NCBI GenBank assembly: GCA_964352775.1
Contig: CAYGTK010000213.1
Location: 1-6,619, forward strand
Reading direction: 5' to 3'
Length of the DNA stretch: 6,619 nucleotides
Source: CAYGTK01 sp964352775
Lineage (GTDB): Bacteria; Bacteroidota; Bacteroidia; Chitinophagales; CAIOSU01
Shown piece by piece: positions 1-5,328 of this stretch (position 1 is the first letter of the stretch; each line of letters opens with the position of its first letter). The notes under the pieces are model-generated. The model had not been told where the DNA came from. It did no database searches and saw nothing but the letters and a program-made list of their open reading frames with translations. The translations under genes were made by a program, and so were the position numbers.

Positions 1-385
1 CCCCAAAGCCACAGTTCGTAGGCTTATTAAAACAGAATTTTATTTCGTGAAATCTATTGGGATGATAAGGCAATCCTTCTTTACCCCAAGTAGTTACCAG
101 TAAGTTGTACTTCAACTTAGCAGGTAGCTCAGGTGGAAATATCGCATATAGATTATAGGCCTTCCACAACGAGATAATAGCCTCATTCACATCATGGGCT
201 TGTTCATCGGTCAGCTTCTCAGCGGGTGGAAATGTGTTTTGTGCGATCTCGGTCAGGTCCTCTAGGTCCTTTACTTCTAAAGTCTCCACATTTGCGGTAG
301 TATCAAAAGAAAACCCTTCTAAAACGGGCGAGCGCTGTGTGGCCGCCTTTATGTCTTCCAGTAAATAATTGATGTAGCTTTCCAT
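1..385 (-). CDS. Conserved-type hypothetical protein, N-terminal part (cut by left edge)
   Basis: The minus strand is open from an ATG at 385-383 to the window edge with no stop, giving 128 complete codons. The product begins MESYINYLLEDI and looks soluble and acidic, with no signal peptide or membrane segment. Residues 52-62 read FPPAEKLTDEQ, followed by a helix-like stretch (about 63-80) and a second FPPELP segment at 83-88. Two cysteines (C118, C125) lie close to the cut end. From memory, the FPPAEKLTDEQ segment resembles small uncharacterised proteins of Bacteroidota that end in a cysteine-containing tail, but I cannot name a function. Coding is supported by the long open frame, the sensible composition and a start facing a short divergent spacer. 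The C-terminus lies outside the window. Confidence 0.68.
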   Translation of the reverse strand, partial: MESYINYLLEDIKAATQRSPVLEGFSFDTTANVETLEVKDLEDLTEIAQNTFPPAEKLTDEQAHDVNEAIISLWKAYNLYAIFPPELPAKLKYNLLVTTWGKEGLPYHPNRFHEIKFCFNKPTNCGFG

Positions 386-479
386 ACGCTTATTGATAAA
401 ATAAATGCATTGGTAGTAAGAAGGTTCAACTTGGCTTAACTTCTTTGTTATCGGCTAGTCAAATAGGTATCTTTAAAAT
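386..479. promoter_or_regulatory. Divergent intergenic spacer with candidate promoter for the hydroxylase gene
   Basis: This 94-base AT-rich gap separates two divergent genes. On the plus strand, TTTG at 444-447 and TATCTTTA at 468-475 are 20 bases apart, resembling the Bacteroidota -33 (TTTG) and -7 (TAnnTTTG) elements; the second has one mismatch. Placed this way, transcription would begin at about 482, on the start codon itself, so either the mRNA is almost leaderless or the match is fortuitous. On the minus strand only a weak TATTTTAT-like element precedes the left gene. Neither start has a Shine-Dalgarno sequence, as is common in this phylum. Confidence 0.35.
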
Positions 480-1316
480 ATGTCATACTATTTCAGTCAA
501 TTCATTGGGGTGCAAGGGCCACTTATCATGTGGTTCTTCATTTTTACATTTTTGGTGCTTCGCTACACCATTATTGGTGGCTTAGCCTTCATGCTTTTCT
601 ATAAAGTATTTGGTAATAGCATTGCTTACAAGAAAATACAGCGGAAGTGGCCCAATAAAGAAGACTATAAGCGAGAGATAAAATATAGCATGCTCACCTT
701 CCTCATTTTTGCTACGCTTTCGTTGGTCATTTTCAATCCCATTTATGGTTTAGAACCTAACCTGTATGCAAACATTGCCGATCATGGTTGGGGCTATTAC
801 ATTTTTACATTAGTAGTGATGATGTTGCTTCATGACACCTATTTCTATTGGATGCATAGAGCTATTCATCACCCTAAACTGTACAAGGCCTTTCATAAAG
901 TTCATCATGAAAGCACTAACCCTACACCTTGGGCGGCATTCAGCTTTCATCCCTTAGAGGCAGTATTGGAGTTCTCTATTATTCTAGTGTTCTTGCTTAC
1001 CTTTCCAGTTCATCGTTCGGCCATTTTAATATTTTTGATGATGATGACAGTTGACAATGTTTACGGTCATTTAGGTTGGGAGATATTTCCCAAGTGGCTG
1101 AACAAGAATCCTATAACCAAATGGATAAATTCTAGCGTAAATCACAACATGCATCACCGCTACTTCAATTCCAATTATGGCCTATATTTTACTTTCTGGG
1201 ACCGTATTATGGGAACTACCCACCCTGACTACGAAAAGACTTATGACGAAGTAGTGAACAGGGAAAAGCCTGTAGAGGAGGTAAAGCAGCCTGTTAGTAA
1301 GGTGGCGCGAGCTTAG
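480..1316 (+). CDS. Sterol desaturase/fatty acid hydroxylase family membrane protein
   Basis: This 278-residue integral membrane protein belongs to the sterol desaturase/fatty acid hydroxylase superfamily, enzymes that use a histidine-bound di-iron centre and O2 to hydroxylate or desaturate lipids. The histidine boxes are present: H118-D...FYWMH126-R..H130-H131, H139-KVHH143 and H222-NMHH226, with extra candidate ligands H157 (FHP) and H197 (GH). Hydrophobic segments lie at about 13-41, 70-88, 104-117 and 163-190; the boxes would face the cytoplasm. The tail after 250 is charged and probably soluble. Length is normal for the bacterial family, and no cytochrome b5 or other electron-donor domain is fused. 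Substrate cannot be read from sequence: sterol-like lipids, sphingolipids or fatty acids are all possible. A carotenoid hydroxylase of CrtZ type is less likely because those are much shorter. The start at 480 keeps the N-terminal segment ahead of the first membrane helix; M17 is an alternative. Confidence 0.93.
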   Translation: MSYYFSQFIGVQGPLIMWFFIFTFLVLRYTIIGGLAFMLFYKVFGNSIAYKKIQRKWPNKEDYKREIKYSMLTFLIFATLSLVIFNPIYGLEPNLYANIADHGWGYYIFTLVVMMLLHDTYFYWMHRAIHHPKLYKAFHKVHHESTNPTPWAAFSFHPLEAVLEFSIILVFLLTFPVHRSAILIFLMMMTVDNVYGHLGWEIFPKWLNKNPITKWINSSVNHNMHHRYFNSNYGLYFTFWDRIMGTTHPDYEKTYDEVVNREKPVEEVKQPVSKVARA

Positions 1317-1353
1317 ATCGATGATATTCAGATACTGATAACAGTACACAGAG

Positions 1354-1416
1354 CCAACCCAGCAACCCACGTATGGAGTATCTAAACAGGTAGCTTCATG
1401 CCTGGGTTGCACTTTT
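1354..1416 (+). terminator. Terminator-like set of competing hairpins after the hydroxylase gene
   Basis: GCAACCCA (1362-1369) pairs perfectly with TGGGTTGC (1403-1410), eight base pairs around a 33-base loop, and is followed by ACTTTT. The motif CAACCCA occurs twice in tandem (1355-1361 and 1363-1369), so CAACCCAG (1355-1362) can also pair with CTGGGTTG (1402-1409). A third hairpin, 1387-1392 with 1399-1404 (six pairs, one G-U, loop of six), competes for the same 3' arm. Because it lies well upstream of the candidate cysH promoter, it most likely belongs to the 3' end of the hydroxylase transcript. The large loop and short T-run make intrinsic termination uncertain. Confidence 0.35.
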
Positions 1417-1463
1417 ATAACTGCAAATTAATAAAGTCATCTTACTGACCTCGTGTATAAACC

Positions 1464-1515
1464 TTGAACTCTTTCTGAAATATATAGGTTATCTTTCCTT
1501 TGTTGCTAATAGCAA
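1464..1515 (+). promoter_or_regulatory. Candidate cysH promoter with 13-bp palindrome at the predicted start of transcription
   Basis: TTG at 1464-1466 and TATCTTTC at 1490-1497 (one mismatch to TAnnTTTG) are 23 bases apart, a plausible Bacteroidota -33/-7 pair. This would put transcription start near 1504 and give a 15-base leader before the cysH ATG at 1519. The palindrome TTGCTA-A-TAGCAA spans 1503-1515, covering that start point, where a repressor could act. No Shine-Dalgarno sequence is present. Both elements are inferred from pattern only. Confidence 0.4.
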
Positions 1516-1518
1516 GCT

Positions 1519-2187
1519 ATGACGAGGAAAGAACTAGATGCCCTTAACGAACGATATGCCAATGCCACGGCTCTAGAGCGGGTGAAGTTATTGTTTGAAG
1601 ATCGGCCTGTAGAAGATATATTGGTAACCTCATCCTTCGGTATTACTTCGGTGTATGCTTTGTATTTGGTTAACCAAGTTAAACCAGGTCATCCTGTACA
1701 CTTTATAGATACTAAATACCACTTTCCAGAGACCATAGCCTTCCGTAAGCAATTGGCTGAGCTGTTAGACTTGAACGTGGTAGATGTACGCCCCAAGCGT
1801 ATATTAAATCAATGGACCTCGAAATATAAAGCTTGGGAACAGAATGCAGACCTCTGCTGCCAGATAAACAAAGTAGAGCCCTTGGCAGAACTGAAGAAGC
1901 ATTATAAAGTATGGGTATCGGGCGTTCGCGCTGATCAATCGCAGTTTAGGCAGAAGAAGGACCTTTTTGAATGGGATGGTAGTATTCTGAAATTCTACCC
2001 TATGCTTGATGTTACGGAAGAAGAGGTACGCACCTTTGCTTATGTACGCGATCTACCGAAGCACCCCTTGTTAGAGCAGGGCTATTTATCTATAGGCTGT
2101 AGCCATTGCACCAAACCAGGTAAAGGCCGTGAGGGTCGCTGGCAGGGTATGGAAAAGACCGAGTGCGGCCTGCACAGCAAAAATTAA
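1519..2187 (+). CDS. cysH: Assimilatory sulfonucleotide (APS/PAPS) reductase, [4Fe-4S] type
   Basis: This 222-residue cytoplasmic enzyme of the CysH family reduces activated sulfate (APS or PAPS) to sulfite with thioredoxin as electron donor, part of assimilatory sulfate reduction. Visible motifs are the nucleotide-binding loop SSFGITS (38-44), DTKYHFPET (64-72), GVRADQSQFR (135-144), the arginine-rich GREGRW (203-208), and the C-terminal ECGLH (215-219), whose C216 is the catalytic cysteine. C113-C114 and C194-x2-C197, separated by 79 residues, match the CC-X~80-CxxC pattern that binds a [4Fe-4S] cluster. In the known family this pattern marks enzymes that accept APS (EC 1.8.4.10), whereas cluster-free PAPS reductases of the E. 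coli type lack it. Length is normal and the protein appears complete. No other sulfate-assimilation gene lies in the window, so it seems to stand alone here. Confidence 0.95.
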   Translation: MTRKELDALNERYANATALERVKLLFEDRPVEDILVTSSFGITSVYALYLVNQVKPGHPVHFIDTKYHFPETIAFRKQLAELLDLNVVDVRPKRILNQWTSKYKAWEQNADLCCQINKVEPLAELKKHYKVWVSGVRADQSQFRQKKDLFEWDGSILKFYPMLDVTEEEVRTFAYVRDLPKHPLLEQGYLSIGCSHCTKPGKGREGRWQGMEKTECGLHSKN

Positions 2188-2216
2188 CCTAGGCGAACAG
2201 TTTCGGTAAGTATAAT

Positions 2217-2232
2217 GGCTATTTTTGTAGCC
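2217..2232 (+). promoter_or_regulatory. Candidate thioesterase promoter: -7 element inside a small inverted repeat
   Basis: TATTTTTG at 2220-2227 matches the Bacteroidota -7 consensus TAnnTTTG exactly. It lies in the 59-base gap after cysH and predicts a start near 2234, leaving a 13-base leader before the ATG at 2247. No good -33 TTTG is seen at the usual distance. The element is embedded in the inverted repeat GGCTA (2217-2221)/TAGCC (2228-2232), which could be an operator or a chance dyad. The site suggests the thioesterase can be transcribed independently of cysH. Confidence 0.45.
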
Positions 2233-2246
2233 TTAAATCGAAGTAT

Positions 2247-2759
2247 ATGAAAGGCAGAGCACCAAGTGAATCGGAAATAACAATGACAGAGCTCGTTCTA
2301 CCGAACGATACCAACGCTTTGCACAACTTACGCGGGGGTAAAATACTCCACTGGATGGACATTGCCTCGGCCATTAGTGCAGGTAAGCATGCCAAGTCGG
2401 TTGTAGTTACTGCTGCGGTAGACAATGTATCGTTCGAGAACCCTATTAAATTGGGCGATGTAGTTACTATTAAAGCTAAGGTGACACGTGCCTTCAAAAC
2501 ATCTCTAGAAACCTACATTGAGGTAACTGCTGAAAACCTACCAACACAAACCACTTACAAGTGTAATACTGCCTATTACACCTTCGTAGCTTTAGATAGC
2601 AATGCCCGACCTAAAGCTGCACTACCAGTATTACCTGAAACGGAAAAAGAGAAAAAACAGTACGATGGAGCTTTGCGCAGAAGGGAGTTAAGGTTAGTAC
2701 TAGCTGGAAGAATGAAGCCGAACGAAGCTAAGGAGTTAGCGAAAATGTTTAGTGAATAA
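2247..2759 (+). CDS. Acyl-CoA thioesterase, hot-dog fold (YciA/ACOT7-like)
   Basis: This 170-residue soluble protein resembles acyl-CoA thioesterases of the 4HBT hot-dog family (YciA in bacteria, the ACOT7/BACH group in animals), which hydrolyse acyl-CoA to free fatty acid and CoA in the cytoplasm. The family signature is clear: MTELVLPNDTNALHN (13-27), then RGGKILHWMD (29-38), where D38 corresponds to the catalytic aspartate of YciA and the preceding asparagines fall in the active-site region. VDNVSFENPIKLGDVV (58-73) matches the central strand and turn, and FVALDSNARPKALP-like sequence (113-127) ends the fold. A charged helical tail (about 130-170) follows. It is a single-domain protein expected to assemble as a multimer of dimers. 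Chain-length preference cannot be read. The ATG at 2247 fits the usual short leader before MTELVLPND. Its 3' end overlaps the convergent minus-strand gene by 11 bp. Confidence 0.92.
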   Translation: MKGRAPSESEITMTELVLPNDTNALHNLRGGKILHWMDIASAISAGKHAKSVVVTAAVDNVSFENPIKLGDVVTIKAKVTRAFKTSLETYIEVTAENLPTQTTYKCNTAYYTFVALDSNARPKAALPVLPETEKEKKQYDGALRRRELRLVLAGRMKPNEAKELAKMFSE

Positions 2760-4488
2760 CTTCAGTACAATATACTCGTTGATACTTTTGGCCCTGACCA
2801 GAATTATCTAGAATGCCAAATATTCTCAGGCGCTTATCATCAATTCCTCTTTCGGTAAGTCCTTTTACAATAACCATTGCCCGGTAAAGGTCTAGTCTTA
2901 TCTTCTTACTGGTAACTAAGCTTGCCGGAATGATGATCTTAGTATCCACAGAATCCATGTAAGCACGCATCTCATTTTTCAAACTGCTGAGTTCTTGGTC
3001 TGATGCCACACCATTAACCTGAAGTTTTACCGTAGGGTTTATTTTCAGAAAGTAAGCCAAACTAGTTAAAATACTGTCTTCATTTTCAGAGGAAAAGTCA
3101 ATGGAATTAGTAAGAAAATGGAATTGATACTCCTCTACATTAGTACCTGTGTTCATCATTATGGTGTCTGAACAGGTGTAAGTATAGCTTCGCTCATCGG
3201 TGGCCAAAGTAGCAATATAGGTTTCCCCAATAATATAGTCACTTAAGGTGTTCTTAAGGTCTATCAGGCTTATTACTTGCACCTTTTGCTCGTACCTGCC
3301 GAACAACTCCATATCGTCAAGTGACCAGAGTAAGCCTGCCGCAGTTAGTCTGTTAGTGGGATTGCTTTTAAGAAACTCCATTTCCTTAAGTATTTGATCT
3401 TTAACATCATCAAACACCTCTTGGGTAGCTAATGATAGTAATAGGTCTGTAAAAAGTAAGGTGTGTATGTTGTATAATGCTTTATCTAGGCTATCTAACT
3501 TTGGCGTAACAGCCAATTCTATTTCACCTGAATAACGATCTGTAAGGGCACTTAAATTAATGTCTTTTAAAACTAAAGTGTCTAGCAATTGCTGCTTTAC
3601 TTTGGGATGTTGAATGAATTTAGCAAGCCAATTTGCCACTAGAGCCTTATCATTCTGGTCGTTCACATTTGGACCTCTTAATTTAAAATAGAGTTTAGGG
3701 CTGGTGTAAGCTTCATTGATGGATACTTGAGTTGTGCTATAAAGTAATTCTCGAGGTTGGGGAATAGAGAATCGCTTTTCGTAAATAAAATCACACTGTG
3801 GCCACTCATTCATTTCTGATTGTAGGTCTAGCCGTAACTGGTTTAGATTCAAATTTCCATGAATGCTCATCATTACATGTTCTGGACAAAATAGTAGCGG
3901 ATAGAAGTGCTCTATTTCAGCAATAAAACTGCTGTCAAAATTTGAAGTAACAAGTCCCTGTTCCGTTCGCCCTTTAAAGCTCTTCCATAATAAGGTACTA
4001 GCATTGTTTAGTTCTTCCCAATGGTCTTTTTGGCGTTCGCTCTGTATCTTCTGGTTGTGTAGTAGTTTGGCCTCTTGCCATAAAAGTGTATCCGTTGTAA
4101 GTGTATGGAATTCAGTAGCTAAGCCTAGTAGAAAGTCTTTTAAGAAAACAGGTTGCACACTGTATGAAAAGCTAACTCTAATATTATCAGAAGTACTGCT
4201 CTTCAGCTTCGCTTGTCCAGCCATTTCACTAACTATCCATTTCTTTTGCTGTAGGGTTATCAATTGCTCATAGAAACCGATGTTGGCCTTCCATTCTGGC
4301 CGCTGAGCAAAATTACCATGACGGATATTAACTTCTATAGAAACTTCTTTAGCCGAAGCATCTTTTACAAAGTACACATTGATACCGTTACTCAGTTTAG
4401 AGAGGTATTCATTGGGTTCTAAATAGTCTTGTGCAGTTAGCTGCGAAAAGCTTACAATAACGACTAATAAAACTGCGTACCACTTCAT
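2749..4488 (-). CDS. Exported M16-peptidase-like protein lacking the zinc site, with OmpA-like C-terminal domain
   Basis: The frame is open from an ATG at 4509, but M8 (4488) is the better start: it opens a clean signal peptide (MKWYAVLLVVIVSFSQLTA, likely cut before QDY), and a TACCTTTG promoter element lies at 4503-4496. Numbering below is from the upstream Met (586 residues). Residues 36-235 resemble the first M16 (insulinase-like) domain: LSNGINVYFVKD at 39-50 and FYPLLFCPEHVMMSIHGNL (202-220), matching the family's FY..Y.P.N....GD segment. Residues about 270-440 fit the second M16 domain. The HxxEH zinc motif reads GFYEQ (78-82): both histidines are lost and only the glutamate remains, so protease activity is not expected. 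Residues about 465-586 resemble a divergent OmpA-like domain, with a YFLKINPTVKLQVNG stretch, LDLYRA (539-544), a GI..KRLRIFG segment and a final QRV. The likely location is periplasmic or outer-membrane associated. Function is unknown. Confidence 0.82.
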   Translation of the reverse strand: MKWYAVLLVVIVSFSQLTAQDYLEPNEYLSKLSNGINVYFVKDASAKEVSIEVNIRHGNFAQRPEWKANIGFYEQLITLQQKKWIVSEMAGQAKLKSSTSDNIRVSFSYSVQPVFLKDFLLGLATEFHTLTTDTLLWQEAKLLHNQKIQSERQKDHWEELNNASTLLWKSFKGRTEQGLVTSNFDSSFIAEIEHFYPLLFCPEHVMMSIHGNLNLNQLRLDLQSEMNEWPQCDFIYEKRFSIPQPRELLYSTTQVSINEAYTSPKLYFKLRGPNVNDQNDKALVANWLAKFIQHPKVKQQLLDTLVLKDINLSALTDRYSGEIELAVTPKLDSLDKALYNIHTLLFTDLLLSLATQEVFDDVKDQILKEMEFLKSNPTNRLTAAGLLWSLDDMELFGRYEQKVQVISLIDLKNTLSDYIIGETYIATLATDERSYTYTCSDTIMMNTGTNVEEYQFHFLTNSIDFSSENEDSILTSLAYFLKINPTVKLQVNGVASDQELSSLKNEMRAYMDSVDTKIIIPASLVTSKKIRLDLYRAMVIVKGLTERGIDDKRLRIFGILDNSGQGQKYQRVYCTEVIH

Positions 4489-4528
4489 TTGCGGGCAAAG
4501 GTAATTCAATTAAAAGAGTAATTTGAAA
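4486..4528 (-). promoter_or_regulatory. Candidate promoter overlapping the end of the methyltransferase gene
   Basis: Read on the minus strand, TACCTTTG (4503-4496) matches TAnnTTTG exactly, with TTTC (4528-4525) 21 bases upstream as a near -33 element inside the end of the methyltransferase gene. Predicted transcription start is about 4489, one base before the ATG at 4488-4486. This both supports that start codon over the one at 4509 and implies an almost leaderless mRNA. The palindrome TTTGC-GG-GCAAA (4488-4499) overlaps the element and could be an operator. Confidence 0.4.
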
Positions 4529-5274
4529 TGCTGTTTTGGCATCTCTGTTTTGAAAAATACTAGTCCGTATCGATATAGGTCTACGCTAAGTGTCACCCGT
4601 TCATCATTGCAAATAGCCTGCCAAGCTTCGGTCATTTCTTTTGACCAATAGATGTCATCGAAAATGAGAATGCTACCGGTATTGGTAAAAGGTAATAATT
4701 GCTCGAAGTATTGCAGGGTAGCTTCCTTGGTGTGGTTGCCGTCAATAAATACTAGTCCTAGTTCGCCTAGATCACTTAGTGCTTCTGGTAGGGTGTTTTT
4801 AAAATCACCTGTGCGTATGTTAATATGCTTTAGGCCTAAGTCATTAAATGTATTTTGGGCCTCAGCACTAATGCTTGGACAACCCTCTAGAGTAATACAT
4901 GGTGCTGACTTTCGAACACTTGCTAAATAGCTGGTACCAATACCCAAAGAAGTACCAAGCTCTAGTATGTTAATGGGCTCATACTTTTCAACGATACGAA
5001 AAAGTAGCTGCCCATGCTTTTTAGAGATGGCAGAATTGCGGGCGATCTCTCGTATTGGTCGATCACCATTTTCACCTGTGCCTAGGTCTTTTACGGCTAT
5101 AGTTCGTTGGTCTTTCAGTAATTCGGCCCTACGTTTTTCAATATCAGTATAAGCATAGAAATGCCTTTTGTTGGGCAGAACTTGTCTTACAAAATGATAT
5201 AGAAACGGAGAGTGCACAAAGTATTTCGTTTGTGCGGTAAACAGGTAATTAATGTATTGTAACACTTGGTACAT
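4510..5274 (-). CDS. Class I SAM-dependent methyltransferase
   Basis: This 254-residue soluble protein has a class I (Rossmann-fold) SAM-dependent methyltransferase domain in its C-terminal two thirds. Motif I is LELGTSLGIGTSYLA (104-118), the SAM-binding loop. TLEG (128-131) ends the second strand with E130 placed to bind the SAM ribose. GDF (156-158), LVFIDGNH (174-181) and ILIFDDIYW (202-210) mark later strands. The DGNH...DD pattern resembles O-methyltransferases of the COMT/Methyltransf_24 type, but metal dependence and substrate cannot be inferred. The N-terminal 100 residues include a helical, aromatic-rich start (YINYLFTAQTKYFVHSPF) and LGTGENGDRPIREIA (64-78), which I recall as usual for a Bacteroidota-specific group. 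There is no signal peptide. Its stop codon abuts the next gene (2 to 23 bases from the possible starts), so the two may be co-transcribed; the E2 gene ends 54 bases upstream. Confidence 0.88.
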   Translation of the reverse strand: MYQVLQYINYLFTAQTKYFVHSPFLYHFVRQVLPNKRHFYAYTDIEKRRAELLKDQRTIAVKDLGTGENGDRPIREIARNSAISKKHGQLLFRIVEKYEPINILELGTSLGIGTSYLASVRKSAPCITLEGCPSISAEAQNTFNDLGLKHINIRTGDFKNTLPEALSDLGELGLVFIDGNHTKEATLQYFEQLLPFTNTGSILIFDDIYWSKEMTEAWQAICNDERVTLSVDLYRYGLVFFKTEMPKQHFKLLF

Positions 5275-5288
5275 TTATCATCTAAATA

Positions 5289-5310
5289 CCTGATAACCTA
5301 ATAGATCAGG
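5289..5310 (-). other. Short inverted repeat between E2 and methyltransferase genes
   Basis: CCTGAT (5289-5294) and ATCAGG (5305-5310) form a perfect six-base inverted repeat around a 10-base loop in the 54-base gap. No T-run follows on the minus strand, so it is not a standard intrinsic terminator. It might be a weak processing hairpin or operator, or chance. No convincing TAnnTTTG element precedes the methyltransferase start; TATTTAGA (5288-5281) is the closest. Confidence 0.2.
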
Positions 5311-5328
5311 AAGACTAGAACCTACTTA

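Noticed and set aside
1182..1412. Minus-strand open frame of 76 codons over the end of the hydroxylase gene
   Set aside because: It overlaps well-supported hydroxylase coding sequence, including the region after the third histidine box, and has no recognisable content.
1317..1518. SAM riboswitch upstream of cysH
   Set aside because: The gap holds hairpins but none of the conserved SAM-I core sequence I would expect, and the structured part lies upstream of the candidate cysH promoter, so it would not be in the cysH leader.
480..2759. Sulfonolipid biosynthesis operon made of hydroxylase, cysH and thioesterase
   Set aside because: Each gene has its own candidate promoter, a terminator-like structure lies between the first two, and no capnine-type synthase is present.
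2749..4488. Active zinc peptidase of the M16 family
   Set aside because: Both histidines of HxxEH are absent (GFYEQ) and I see no replacement motif, so activity should not be assumed from family membership.
4652..4930. Plus-strand open frame of 92 codons antisense to the methyltransferase
   Set aside because: It overlaps the methyltransferase core motifs on the other strand and shows no protein-like features.
5289..5310. Intrinsic terminator after the E2 gene
   Set aside because: The stem is only six base pairs with a 10-base loop and no T-run follows on the minus strand.
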